DNA of 64,000 nt. Source: Methylobacillus arboreus (GTDB lineage: Bacteria; Pseudomonadota; Gammaproteobacteria; Burkholderiales; Methylophilaceae). The DNA is taken from contig NZ_JAJAVC010000004.1 in assembly GCF_020532725.1 (NCBI RefSeq), positions 1 through 64,000 on the forward strand, written 5' to 3'. A program made the translations under genes and the position numbers. Shown one piece after another: positions 9,706 to 18,679 of this stretch. Within the stretch, counting starts at the first letter, position 1. Every line of letters starts with the position of its first letter. The notes beneath the pieces were generated by a model. The model did not search any database. It was not told the origin of the DNA and saw only the letters and a program-made list of their open reading frames with translations.

Positions 9706-10575
9706 TTAAGCCGGAATCAGGCTGGACTCGCGCAATTCCAGCGCCGTCAGTGTGTTCTGCATCAAGGTGGCAACTGTCATTGGCCCCACGCCGCCGGGCA
9801 CTGGCGTGATCCACCCAGCGCGTTCCTTGGCAGTTGCAAACTCCACATCACCGCACAAGCTGCCGTCTGCAAGGCGATTGATCCCGATATCGATCACAAC
9901 GGCACCAGGCTTGATCCATTCGCCCTTGACCAGGTGAGGCTTGCCGGCAGCTGCAACCACGATATCCGCACGTTCGATATGAGACTGCAGACTCTTGGTG
10001 TGGCGGTGGCAACTGGTGACGGTACAGCCTGCGAGCAGTAGTTCCAGCGCCATGGGACGGCCCACATGGTTAGAAACGCCGACCACTACCGCATCAAGAC
10101 CAAGCAACTTGATGCCTGTGGACTGCAGGAGCTTGATGACGCCATAAGGTGTGCAGGAGCGCAAGGTGGGCTGGCGCACGGCCAGCCTGCCGATATTGTA
10201 TGCATGGAAGCCATCGACATCCTTGGACGCGCTGATGGTTTCTATGATCTTTTTTTCTTCTATATGCGCCGGAAAGGGCGATTGTACGAGAATGCCATCC
10301 ACTTCATCATCATGGTTGAGTTTGTCGATCAATGCCAACAATTCAGCCTCGCTGGTGCTGGCAGGCAGGTCATAGGCCAGCGAGCGGATACCGGTTTTTT
10401 CGCAGGCCAGTCTTTTGTTGCGCACGTAGATCGCAGAGGCGGGATCTGCGCCAAGCAGGATCACGGCCAGGGTTGGCGCACGCAGTCCTTTTGCCAGCCT
10501 TTTGTCTATTAAGGACTTTGTTTCCGTCAGCGTGGTTTCTGCAATGGCTTTTCCGTTGATGATTTGGGCGGTCAT
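9706..10575 (-). CDS. folD: Methylene-THF dehydrogenase/methenyl-THF cyclohydrolase FolD
   Basis: This bifunctional cytoplasmic enzyme interconverts 5,10-methylene-, 5,10-methenyl- and 10-formyl-tetrahydrofolate using NADP. With the ATG at 10575 the protein has 289 residues, near the usual 285. Visible signatures are the active-site stretch [14 protein letters not shown] with its Lys, [23 protein letters not shown] and the C-terminal [22 protein letters not shown] 15 bp upstream is also in frame but is less likely. It is a single gene between dksA and the tRNA cluster. In a methylotroph it would feed C1 units between folate pools. Confidence 0.96.
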   Translation of the reverse strand: MTAQIINGKAIAETTLTETKSLIDKRLAKGLRAPTLAVILLGADPASAIYVRNKRLACEKTGIRSLAYDLPASTSEAELLALIDKLNHDDEVDGILVQSPFPAHIEEKKIIETISASKDVDGFHAYNIGRLAVRQPTLRSCTPYGVIKLLQSTGIKLLGLDAVVVGVSNHVGRPMALELLLAGCTVTSCHRHTKSLQSHIERADIVVAAAGKPHLVKGEWIKPGAVVIDIGINRLADGSLCGDVEFATAKERAGWITPVPGGVGPMTVATLMQNTLTALELRESSLIPA

Positions 10576-10619
10576 GACAAAGGTTTTCAAAAATAATGCG
10601 ACATTTTAGCAGAATCAGT

Positions 10620-10648
10620 TTGACCTTCCCTCTAGAGTGCGCTATATT
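10620..10648 (+). promoter_or_regulatory. Promoter of the tRNA-Pro/Arg/His cluster
   Basis: TTGACC (10620-10625), a 17-bp spacer and TATATT (10643-10648) form a strong sigma-70 promoter. It ends 10 bp before the tRNA-Pro 5' end. Confidence 0.8.
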
Positions 10649-10657
10649 TCTCGCCCT

Positions 10658-10734
10658 CGGGGTGTAGCGTAGCCTGGTAGCGCGCCTGGTTTGGGACCAG
10701 GATGTCGGGAGTTCGAATCTCTCCACCCCGACCA
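10658..10734 (+). tRNA. tRNA-Pro(TGG)
   Basis: The 77-nt sequence folds as a full cloverleaf: acceptor cggggtg with caccccg, anticodon stem cctgg with ccagg, anticodon TGG, T-loop ttcgaat. CCA is encoded at 10732-10734. It is the first of three tandem tRNA genes. Confidence 0.96.
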
Positions 10735-10765
10735 ATTTCGTAGTATGTCTAGATTGCCCGACAAT

Positions 10766-10842
10766 CTGCCCGTAGCTCAACCGGATAGAGCACCAGCCTT
10801 CTAAGCTGGGGGTTACAGGTTCGATTCCTGTCGGGCAGGCCA
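10766..10842 (+). tRNA. tRNA-Arg(TCT)
   Basis: The acceptor arm CTGCCCG pairs with CGGGCAG. The anticodon stem ccagc/gctgg carries loop cttctaa with anticodon TCT, the T-arm is acagg-ttcgatt-cctgt, and CCA is encoded. The second gene of the tRNA cluster. Confidence 0.95.
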
Positions 10843-10872
10843 TTACACTGGTTGTTATAATCCGGTTTTAAT

Positions 10873-10949
10873 GGTGGCTGTAGCTCAGTTGGTAGAGCCC
10901 TGGATTGTGATTCCAGTTGTCGTGGGTTCGAGCCCCATCAGCCACCCCA
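10873..10949 (+). tRNA. tRNA-His(GTG)
   Basis: The anticodon stem ctgga/tccag carries loop ttgtgat with anticodon GTG. The gene starts with the extra G(-1) typical of tRNA-His, and CCA is encoded. The sequence is very close to that of other proteobacterial tRNA-His genes. Confidence 0.96.
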
Positions 10950-11042
10950 ATTCTTTTCCTAATAATTCAAGCTGCTAGGTCAATCTCGCTTGGATTATGC
11001 ATCTTAATAAAACTCCTTTTTACTTCATGTTGTCCTTTGGGT

Positions 11043-11072
11043 AACCACCTGATGACATTCCGTCATGTGGTT
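11043..11072 (+). other. Hairpin in the tRNA-GGDEF intergenic region
   Basis: AACCAC-ctg-ATGAC can pair with GTCAT-GTGGTT (one 3-nt bulge). It lies in the 290-bp gap between tRNA-His and the cyclic-di-GMP gene. No T tract follows. Apart from this and the promoter at 11147-11175, I see nothing in the gap. Confidence 0.4.
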
Positions 11073-11146
11073 CTTACGCGCGACAAGCGCGGATACTAAA
11101 TCCATATCAGGGGAGTGTTGAATCATATAAACAATGGCAATTCACA

Positions 11147-11175
11147 TTGTCCGTTGTAAATTTTCATTTTATGAT
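11147..11175 (+). promoter_or_regulatory. Sigma-70 promoter for the GAF-PAS-GGDEF-EAL gene
   Basis: TTGTCC (11147-11152), a 17-bp spacer and TATGAT (11170-11175). The leader before the ATG at 11240 would be about 58 nt. Confidence 0.6.
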
Positions 11176-11239
11176 ATTCATCCAGAATTAAATTTCAGTT
11201 AAACGGCTTTGTCTCCCTACTGCCTATAGGAAATTTCTG

Positions 11240-13429
11240 ATGAAATGTCCGATGATCCCGCCAGATGAAAACCAACGTTTAAAAGCGTTGGCTGCATATG
11301 GATTAGGGCAGGACAGGCCACTTCCAGCACTTGATCCGGTAGTGCAAATTGCGGCGCGCATGTTCAATGTGCCCGTCGCGGCAATCAACATGATTGGCAG
11401 TGATCATGTGTTCTTTGCTGCCAGTGTCGGCGTGGGTACGGTGGATATGGGGCGGGATGTTTCCTTTTGTGCCCATGCCATTAATCAAACCAATGTGATG
11501 GTGGTGCCCGATTCCCATCTGGATGAACGGTTTTACGATAATCCATTGGTTATTGGACCTGCCAACTTGCGGTTTTATGCAGGTGTTCCATTAACTTCGC
11601 CTGATGGTTATGCCCTTGGGGCCTTGTGTGTTATTGACGGACAGCCCAGGGAGTTCTCCGAAGAAGACTGCGAGCGTTTGCGCGAGCTTGCCAAAATGGC
11701 GGTAGACCGCCTCGAATTGCGCCGCCTGGAAATCTCGACAGAACAATCCCGCCGCCCGTTCGAGGAGTTTGCACGTAATTCACCCACAGCGGTTGTCTGG
11801 TTTGATGCCCACCGCAAGATCGTGACCTGGAACCAGGCTGCTGCGGCATTGCATGGTTATCGTCTCGATGAAGGAGAGAGTCTGCTTGTTGACCAACTGA
11901 TCCCGGAGCGGGAGCATCCTATTTTCCATCAATTAATCGCGCAAGCGGTTACCACAGGCACATTCGACGGCATATCCATGCCGGAAAACGTTCATGGCCT
12001 TCGCAAGGATGGGACTGAGTTCGAGTTGGGACTGTCCCTGTTTTGCTGGCAAGAGCATGGCCAACTCATTTTCAATGCGCATTTGCATGACATCACCGCA
12101 AAAAAGCGCGAAGAAGAAGAGTTGCACCGATTGGCCACCACTGACCTGCTCACCGGCCTGGCAAATCGCGGACGCTTTTATCGCGAAGTGGAGCATGCCT
12201 TAGTGGCTGCCAGGCCTATCGCTGTTTTGATGCTGGATCTCGATGGGTTCAAGGATGTCAATGACACGCTGGGGCATGCCGTGGGAGACAGCATTCTCTG
12301 CGAAGTAGCCCGTAGGCTGGAGGATGGTCTCGGGAAATCCGGATTAGCGGCTCGCATTGGAGGCGATGAGTTCGCGTTGCTAATCCATCCAATGGATGAC
12401 CTCGCCCAGGCACAATCCATTGCACAAACCTTGATTAATAGCCTTGCCAAGTCCATCGTGATTGACCATCACGAGATTCGCATCACTGCCAGCTGCGGCG
12501 TAGCGCTAGCACCGCAACATGCACAAGAGGCCCTGGAATTGATCGGCAATGCAGACCTGGCCTTGTTCCATGCCAAGCGACTGGGCGGAGCACAATCCTT
12601 TGTCTTTGTACAAGCCCTCCGCATGGAAGCAGTGGCGCGCCATCTCTATGGTTTGGAGTTGCATCGTGCGGTACATGAGGGCGAACTCGTGCTTTTCTAC
12701 CAACCACAAGTCCGATTGTCCGATGGTGTGCTGGCAGGAGCCGAGGCGCTCATCCGTTGGCGCCATCCAGAACGCGGGCTGCTATCGCCAGCTGCTTTCC
12801 TGCCAGCACTGGAAAATGGACCACTGGCTGCAACGGTGGGGGACTGGGTACTGGATGAGGCTTGCGCCCAGGTTGCGCAATGGAGAAGATACGGGCTGAA
12901 AGATTTTAGGATGGGGGTCAACCTGTTCGGGGCACAGTTCCGGGTGGATGACCTGGCTGCGAAAGTCATCTCCACGCTTGAGCGGCATGGATTGCCAGCG
13001 TCTGCGCTGGAATTGGAAATCACAGAAAATATCGTGCTTGAGCATGATGAGGTGGCACTCGAATCCCTACGGCGTTTGCGGGAGGCTGGCGTCGGAGTCG
13101 CCTTTGATGACTTTGGCACAGGATACGCATCCCTGAGCTTGCTCAAGCACTATCCTCTAAGCCGGATCAAGATTGATCGTTCCTTTGTCCAGGGGATGCT
13201 TGAGTCTCAACAGGATAAAACTGTCATCAACGCAGTGATTGATATGGCAAATGCATATTCGCTGGAGACGATCGCAGAAGGGATTGAAACTACGGAACAG
13301 CAAATGGCATTGCTTGAAATTGGATGCTCCGAAGGCCAGGGATATTTGTTTTCTCGACCTTTGCCTGCGGCCGAGTTTGCAGATATGTTTGGCGTGGCAT
13401 ACTCGCCCAGGCGATCGCGAAGAGCCTAG
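11240..13429 (+). CDS. GAF-PAS-GGDEF-EAL cyclic-di-GMP protein
   Basis: The protein has 729 residues and no membrane segments. In order: a GAF domain (about 20-165, with DVSFCAHAIN and GALCVIDG), PAS (about 175-295), GGDEF (about 300-455, intact IGGDEF near 374) and EAL (about 470-715). The EAL catalytic set looks complete (EAL near 501, N in GVNLF, E in ELEITEN, DDFGTG, K in IKIDRSF, E in AEGIET), so it may be a phosphodiesterase and also a cyclase. No RxxD inhibitory site is seen before GGDEF. It may control the nearby pilus cluster, which is inference. A paralogue with the same domain order lies at 35456-37630. Confidence 0.93.
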   Translation: MKCPMIPPDENQRLKALAAYGLGQDRPLPALDPVVQIAARMFNVPVAAINMIGSDHVFFAASVGVGTVDMGRDVSFCAHAINQTNVMVVPDSHLDERFYDNPLVIGPANLRFYAGVPLTSPDGYALGALCVIDGQPREFSEEDCERLRELAKMAVDRLELRRLEISTEQSRRPFEEFARNSPTAVVWFDAHRKIVTWNQAAAALHGYRLDEGESLLVDQLIPEREHPIFHQLIAQAVTTGTFDGISMPENVHGLRKDGTEFELGLSLFCWQEHGQLIFNAHLHDITAKKREEEELHRLATTDLLTGLANRGRFYREVEHALVAARPIAVLMLDLDGFKDVNDTLGHAVGDSILCEVARRLEDGLGKSGLAARIGGDEFALLIHPMDDLAQAQSIAQTLINSLAKSIVIDHHEIRITASCGVALAPQHAQEALELIGNADLALFHAKRLGGAQSFVFVQALRMEAVARHLYGLELHRAVHEGELVLFYQPQVRLSDGVLAGAEALIRWRHPERGLLSPAAFLPALENGPLAATVGDWVLDEACAQVAQWRRYGLKDFRMGVNLFGAQFRVDDLAAKVISTLERHGLPASALELEITENIVLEHDEVALESLRRLREAGVGVAFDDFGTGYASLSLLKHYPLSRIKIDRSFVQGMLESQQDKTVINAVIDMANAYSLETIAEGIETTEQQMALLEIGCSEGQGYLFSRPLPAAEFADMFGVAYSPRRSRRA

Positions 13430-13496
13430 ATCAGCAGTCGCAGCAAAATCCTGAGTAAGCCAGCGCTAAGTATCCTCTATCCAAGGCAGCGTTGCT

Positions 13497-13790
13497 TTAC
13501 GCTTCGTAGTCCTCTTCATCATCCCCGGCATTGTCGATAAAGTCTTGCACGTCATCCACGGTGATGCCTGTGCTGTCATTGATGGTTTCTATCTTCCTTG
13601 AAGAAAGTCCCAGCACCTCGGTGGCAACGTGCTCTGCCGAGTATTGGTTGATCCTGTCGATAAGTGATTCCATGAATTCCGCAAAGGTTGTGTCTTCCGT
13701 CACCACTTCATAAGTATGGTCCAGTGCAATCTGGGCAATCGATGGAAAATATTCGTTGATGGAATGAATGGCGTTTTCGTCCAGGGACAT
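13497..13790 (-). CDS. Small acidic protein of unknown function
   Basis: This 97-residue protein is predicted to be soluble and helical, and it ends in a strongly acidic tail (DDEEDY). The start ATG at 13790 was chosen because AAGGAG lies 6 nt upstream; an upstream Met at 13829 lacks such a site. I do not recognise a family. The middle part (residues about 15-75) resembles small acidic helical adaptor or carrier folds only in general character, without a DSL phosphopantetheine motif. It lies between the cyclic-di-GMP gene and the pilus regulator, convergent with the former. Confidence 0.75.
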   Translation of the reverse strand: MSLDENAIHSINEYFPSIAQIALDHTYEVVTEDTTFAEFMESLIDRINQYSAEHVATEVLGLSSRKIETINDSTGITVDDVQDFIDNAGDDEEDYEA

Positions 13791-13883
13791 CACTTGCTCC
13801 TTGATAATAATGGGATCATTATCCACCAAACTGTATCGGGCTTCTTAATTTCTCGTGTGCTGTTGATCCGCAAGGAGCTTGCC

Positions 13884-13912
13884 TTGTGTGATTGGGGCGA
13901 TATGCTTATAGT
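13884..13912 (+). promoter_or_regulatory. Candidate sigma-70 promoter of the pilus cluster
   Basis: TTGTGT (13884-13889), a 17-bp spacer and TATAGT (13907-13912). It would give a leader of about 50 nt to the regulator gene at 13969. No sigma-54 -24/-12 pair was found in this interval. Confidence 0.5.
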
Positions 13913-13968
13913 AGCGCCATGGTTTGTACTCTTTTACCCCCCAGTATGATTCATGGAAAACCGCTCTG

Positions 13969-15420
13969 ATGGCTGCACAGCTTCCTGCATTGATCATCAT
14001 TGATGATGACCCCCTGATCACCGATACCCTGCATTTCCTCCTAGGCAAGGATTTTGAGGTGTATGTCGCGGAGTCGCGTGCGCAGGCCAGGAGCCTGTTG
14101 CGCCAGTTGGAAGAGCCGCCGCCGCTGGCATTGGTTGATCTCGGATTGCCGCCTGTGCCGCACAAGCCTGATGAGGGATTCAAGGTCATTGGCGAGTTGC
14201 TCGCGCATGCGCCTACCATGAAGATCCTTGTGCTTTCCGGCCAAAACGAAGAAGCCAACGTCAAGCATGCGCTGGCCCTGGGGGCTGTGGACTTTATTCC
14301 CAAGCCTTGCGATGTCGAGCGCCTGCGTGAGTTGCTGCATAACGCACTCAAGCTGCAGGATGCCGAGCGCGGCGCGACGGCGAGTGCTGAAGACAGTTGG
14401 GGATTGCTCGGCAGCAGCCTGCCCATGCAAACCCTGCGTACGCAAATCACGCAGTTTGCCGATGCGCCATTCCCGGTGTTGATTGAAGGCGAGTCTGGAA
14501 GCGGCAAGGAGCTGGTAGCAAGCTGTCTGCACCGGTTCAGCCGCCGCTCAGGCCAGCCCTATCTTTCTCTGAATTGTGCGGCCATCTCGCCTAACCTGGC
14601 GGAATCCATCCTGTTCGGCCACGGCAAGGGATCATTCACTGGCGCGGCCAATGCCCATAGCGGTTATTTTGAGGATGCGGGCGAAGGCACATTGTTCCTT
14701 GACGAAATTGGCGAGTTGCCCCTGGAGTTGCAGGCCAAGTTGTTACGTGTGCTAGAAAATGGGGAATACCAGCGCATAGGCGAAACCCAGTCCCGCCGCA
14801 GCCGCGCCCGTATTGTGGCTGCCACCAACCGTGACCTGCGCGAAGAAGTGCGCGCCGGGCATTTCCGCATCGACCTCTACCACCGCTTGAGCGTTTTTTC
14901 AGTCAGGGTGCCGCCCTTGCGCGACCTGGACCAGGACCGCTATCTGTTGCTGGAGCATTTCAACCAGTTCTATGCGCGTGAAACCGGGCAGCAGACTTTT
15001 GAACTTGATGAACAGGCCAAGCAGCGCTGGCTGGATTATCACTTCCCCGGCAATGTGCGTGAGCTGCGCAATATTATTATCCGCCTGGTGGCCAAGTATG
15101 CAGGCCGTGTGGTGACGGATGCCCAACTGGCTTCCGAGCTTGACCTCATGCACACCGGGCTGGGCCAGAGTGCCGGCAACTCCGCAGATATACCGCTGAT
15201 TGCCGATGAAGCGGCCATGGCGAGCCAAGCGCACAAACATTTGCAAACCCAGGCCAACGTCAACCTCGACCAGGTGCTGAAGTCCTGGGAACGCGCTTAT
15301 GTCGATGCCGCCATGAAAATTACCCATGGCAACCTGAGCCAGGCAGCCAAGCTGCTGGGTATCAACCGCACCACGCTCTACAGCCGCATCCAGCTGCAAC
15401 AGGATTACAAAGGCGAATAG
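13969..15420 (+). CDS. PrsR-like sigma-54-dependent response regulator
   Basis: An NtrC-class activator of 483 residues. The receiver domain (about 1-125) has IIIDDD, the phosphoacceptor in LALVDLGLPP and the conserved Lys in IPKP. The AAA+ domain (about 140-375) has Walker A GESGSGKE, Walker B GTLFLDEIGEL and the sigma-54 contact loop as GSFTGA (about 221-226) instead of GAFTGA. A Fis-type HTH ends the protein (LSQAAKLLGINRTTLYSRI). The DLGLPP...DEGF receiver pattern resembles the PEP-CTERM-system regulator PrsR rather than PilR. ATG 13969 is preferred to an in-frame TTG at 13924. It overlaps the next gene by one base and heads the pilus cluster. Confidence 0.9.
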   Translation: MAAQLPALIIIDDDPLITDTLHFLLGKDFEVYVAESRAQARSLLRQLEEPPPLALVDLGLPPVPHKPDEGFKVIGELLAHAPTMKILVLSGQNEEANVKHALALGAVDFIPKPCDVERLRELLHNALKLQDAERGATASAEDSWGLLGSSLPMQTLRTQITQFADAPFPVLIEGESGSGKELVASCLHRFSRRSGQPYLSLNCAAISPNLAESILFGHGKGSFTGAANAHSGYFEDAGEGTLFLDEIGELPLELQAKLLRVLENGEYQRIGETQSRRSRARIVAATNRDLREEVRAGHFRIDLYHRLSVFSVRVPPLRDLDQDRYLLLEHFNQFYARETGQQTFELDEQAKQRWLDYHFPGNVRELRNIIIRLVAKYAGRVVTDAQLASELDLMHTGLGQSAGNSADIPLIADEAAMASQAHKHLQTQANVNLDQVLKSWERAYVDAAMKITHGNLSQAAKLLGINRTTLYSRIQLQQDYKGE

Positions 15421-16757
15421 TGTATTACGCACACTTTGGCCTGAAAGAGCCGCCGTTCAAGATTACTCCCAATACTGATTTTTTCTTTTCCGGCGGCAAT
15501 CGTGGCGCAGTGCTGGAAGCGCTGAGCTATGCCATTTTGCATGGCGAAGGCATCGTCAAGGTCGTGGGCGAGGTCGGCAGCGGCAAGACCATGCTTTGCC
15601 GCATGCTGCAAACGCAGTTGCCCGATCATGTGGACAATGTCTATCTTGCCAACCCCAGCATGGCGCCGGAGGATGTACTGCACGCTATAGCCCTGGAGCT
15701 GAGGCTGGACTTGCCCTCCGATTTGAGTCGGCTTGAAGTCATGCAGCGCCTGCAACAGGCGTTGCTGGAAAAGCACGCAGCCAAGCGGCAAGTGGTGGTG
15801 TTTGTGGAAGAGGCGCAGGGCATGCCGCTGGCAACGCTAGAAGAGATCCGGCTGTTGACCAATCTCGAAACCCGGCACGACAAGCTGTTGCAAATCGTGT
15901 TGTTCGGGCAGCCGGAGTTGGATGAAAACCTTAACCGGCGCGAAATCCGTCAGCTCAAGGAGCGCATCACCCACAGTTTTTACCTCGGGCCGTTGAATCA
16001 GGATGAAATTGAGGAATATCTCATGTTTCGCTTGCGGGCTGCTGGGTATTACGGGCCGCCGCTGTTCAGCAAACGTGCCATCAAGCAGTTGGCGGAAAAG
16101 GCGCAGGGTCTGGTGCGACGCGTCAATATCCTCGCGGATAAATCGTTACTGGCTGCATTTGCCGCCAATACCTACCAGGTAACACCCCGGCATGTGAGGG
16201 CGGCAATCCGAGATAGCGAGTTTGCCAGCGATAGGCCGAGTTCCCAAAAGCGTTCCTCAGTAGTGCCTTGGATATTGCTGACGGCAGTCGCTGTATTGGG
16301 GGCTTTTGTGGCATGGAACGAGAGGGTGCTTGTGCCGCATACAACCCCGGTTGAGCCAGTGGTGCAATCTGCCGAGGCTCCGGTTGAGCTGGAACAAGAG
16401 TCCAAGCCAGTCCCCGTTGCTTCCATCAGGCAACTCATCAAGCAGCGCGAAGAGCATACAGCCGCCTGGCTTGCCACCTTGCCTTCGCACTATCTCACCA
16501 TAGAGCTGGTGCGTCATCTTGCCTGGGATGACCTGGAAAAACAGCTACAGCCGGTATTGGCGCAGCTGGTGCTGGATGATCTATATGCCGTTGACACTAA
16601 AGTTAATGCAGATGGCAGCGTTATCATATTATATGGCGCGTATGAAAACCGCCAGGATGCACTGGCCGAATTGAAGCTTTTACCCGAGGAACTGCAGGCG
16701 GGTGCGCACTTGCGCACCATTGCCGGTATCATGGAAGAAATGAAGCAACATCAATAG
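15420..16757 (+). CDS. mshM: MshM/ExeA-like AAA ATPase with C-terminal SPOR-like domain
   Basis: An ATPase of the GspA/ExeA/MshM family, 445 residues. The cytoplasmic AAA domain (1-265) has Walker A GEVGSGKT (50-57) and Walker B VVVFVEEAQ. One membrane segment (about 280-300) leads to a periplasmic part. The last 55 residues (IILYGAYENRQDALAELKLL) look like a SPOR peptidoglycan-binding domain. ExeA-type proteins help insert a secretin through the cell wall, which fits both the SPOR-like end and the secretin gene that follows. Translation starts at GTG 15420 inside the TAG stop of the regulator. XrtA-associated ATPases belong to the same broad family. Confidence 0.88.
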   Translation: MYYAHFGLKEPPFKITPNTDFFFSGGNRGAVLEALSYAILHGEGIVKVVGEVGSGKTMLCRMLQTQLPDHVDNVYLANPSMAPEDVLHAIALELRLDLPSDLSRLEVMQRLQQALLEKHAAKRQVVVFVEEAQGMPLATLEEIRLLTNLETRHDKLLQIVLFGQPELDENLNRREIRQLKERITHSFYLGPLNQDEIEEYLMFRLRAAGYYGPPLFSKRAIKQLAEKAQGLVRRVNILADKSLLAAFAANTYQVTPRHVRAAIRDSEFASDRPSSQKRSSVVPWILLTAVAVLGAFVAWNERVLVPHTTPVEPVVQSAEAPVELEQESKPVPVASIRQLIKQREEHTAAWLATLPSHYLTIELVRHLAWDDLEKQLQPVLAQLVLDDLYAVDTKVNADGSVIILYGAYENRQDALAELKLLPEELQAGAHLRTIAGIMEEMKQHQ

Positions 16758-16843
16758 CTTGGTTGCATTCAAGTAGCGATTATGGGATAAATCCCGAAAC
16801 CAGAATCACTAACCCAGAATTTACTAACAGAGGGAGTTGCATT

Positions 16844-18679
16844 TTGTCCGGCCAGTTGCCAAAAGTTGCCAGCATTCTGATATTGCCATTTGTGCTTGGC
16901 CTGACAAGTTGCGCCCATCAATCCACGGTTTCCCCTTCCGGCGGCCATATCGACGAGCAAGTGTCTGCAACGCCGGCGCAGGCAGCCGCGATTCCCAAGC
17001 CGGTCAAGAGCAGCAGCTACCTGCCGCCGCCCAAGCCGCGGACCAAGGAGCAGACCTACAGCGTTGTGGTCAACGATGTGCCGGTCAAGGAAATCCTCTT
17101 TGCGCTGGCGCGCGAGAGCAAGCTCAATATCGACATCCATCCCGCCATTCAGGGCCGTGCCACCTTCAATGCCGTGGACCAGACCCTGCCCGCCATCCTG
17201 GAGCGCCTGGCCAAGCAGGTGGACCTGACTTACCGCGTGGATGGCAATGTACTCAGTATTACGCCGGATATGCCAGTGCTGCGCAGTTACAAGGTGGATT
17301 ACGTCAACATGTCGCGTGATACTACGGGCTTTATTGGCGCAGCGGCAGAGATTGCCAGTACCGGGCGGGCTGCTGCCACCGGCGGAGTCGGTGGTGCCAG
17401 TGGTGGTATGGGGGCATCGGGTGGTGGCGCGTCGGGCGCTTCCGGTGCGGCCAATAGTTCCCGTACTGCTGTCAATAGCGAGTCCAGGAATCACTTTTGG
17501 GAAACCTTGATCCAGAACCTCAAGGATATTCTGACCGAGACTGATAAAGAGGTGATCATCACCCGTACCGGCAGTACATCCCAATCCGAGGAGACTGCGC
17601 CATCTCAAGAAGGCGAAGCTAATCCGCCCACCCAAGCTCCAGCGCGAAACAGTGCGGAAGAGCGTGAGCAGGCACGTACAGAATACAAGACCCTCTTTGC
17701 CGCTACTGTGATTGCCAGTCCGGAAACCGGCATCATCAGCGTGCGGGCTACCAGCCGTCAGCATGAGAAAGTGCAGGAATTCCTCGACAAGGTCATGGAT
17801 AGTGCCAAGCGGCAAGTGCTGATCGAGGCGTCGATTGTTGAAGTGACGCTGAATGACACCTACCAGGCAGGGATTGACTGGACACGTCTTGGCAACGGTT
17901 TCAACATGACCAACCAATTAGGGCTGAGCACGGTGCTGACACCTGCCGGAATCGCCGGTACTGCAGGTACTTCCGTGCCATTCAGCGTGGGTTATTCAAG
18001 CACCAACAGCAATATCGACTTCAGCTTGCGCCTGTTGCGCCAGTTTGGCGATACCAAAGTGTTATCAAGCCCTAAGCTCATGGTGCTGAACAACCAGACC
18101 GCCGTGCTCAAGGTAGTGGATAACCTGGTGTACTTTACGATTCAGTCGCAAATCTCCCAGGGGACTGTGCAAGGTTCGGCCAATCTGCAAGCGGTTACCA
18201 CAACGCCCAATACAGTGCCTGTGGGTGTTGTGATGAGTGTGACACCGCAAATCAATGATTCAGGTCTGGTGAATATCAATATCCGTCCTACTATTTCCCG
18301 GGTTCTGGGATATGTGGATGATCCCAATCCGCAACTGGCGGCGGTGACTCCGCCGATCGTGAGCAGGATTCCTCAAATCCAGGTGCGCGAGCTGGAATCA
18401 ATGCTGCGTATCAATAGTGGCAACACCGCTGTTCTGGGCGGATTGATGCAAGACAATATCCAGCAGGCCACTGACAAGGTGCCTGGCGTTTCCAATTTGC
18501 CGCTTTTCGGCAAACTGTTCACGGCACGCAGCAATTTCAATGTCAAAACCGAACTGGTGATTTTCCTGCGGCCTATTGTTGTCCAGAATGCGAGCCTGGA
18601 AAGCGATGAGTTGAGCAGTTACAAGCAGTACCTGCCTGCCCAGCAATTGCAAAGGTTGATTAATGAGTCTGTTAATTAG
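16844..18679 (+). CDS. mshL: MshL-like secretin, outer-membrane lipoprotein
   Basis: This secretin forms the outer-membrane channel of the pilus-like machine; it has 611 residues. With the TTG start at 16844 (gggag 7 nt upstream) the N terminus becomes a lipoprotein signal with the lipobox LTSC (Cys23); the longer reading from 16763 would bury this signal. Domains: an STN/N0-type domain (about 65-140), a Gly/Ser-rich insert (about 165-200), a secretin N domain, and the C-terminal secretin core (about 330-590) with the closing VPGVSNLPLFGKLF signature. Its 3' end overlaps the next gene by 17 bp. Confidence 0.92.
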   Translation: MSGQLPKVASILILPFVLGLTSCAHQSTVSPSGGHIDEQVSATPAQAAAIPKPVKSSSYLPPPKPRTKEQTYSVVVNDVPVKEILFALARESKLNIDIHPAIQGRATFNAVDQTLPAILERLAKQVDLTYRVDGNVLSITPDMPVLRSYKVDYVNMSRDTTGFIGAAAEIASTGRAAATGGVGGASGGMGASGGGASGASGAANSSRTAVNSESRNHFWETLIQNLKDILTETDKEVIITRTGSTSQSEETAPSQEGEANPPTQAPARNSAEEREQARTEYKTLFAATVIASPETGIISVRATSRQHEKVQEFLDKVMDSAKRQVLIEASIVEVTLNDTYQAGIDWTRLGNGFNMTNQLGLSTVLTPAGIAGTAGTSVPFSVGYSSTNSNIDFSLRLLRQFGDTKVLSSPKLMVLNNQTAVLKVVDNLVYFTIQSQISQGTVQGSANLQAVTTTPNTVPVGVVMSVTPQINDSGLVNINIRPTISRVLGYVDDPNPQLAAVTPPIVSRIPQIQVRELESMLRINSGNTAVLGGLMQDNIQQATDKVPGVSNLPLFGKLFTARSNFNVKTELVIFLRPIVVQNASLESDELSSYKQYLPAQQLQRLINESVN

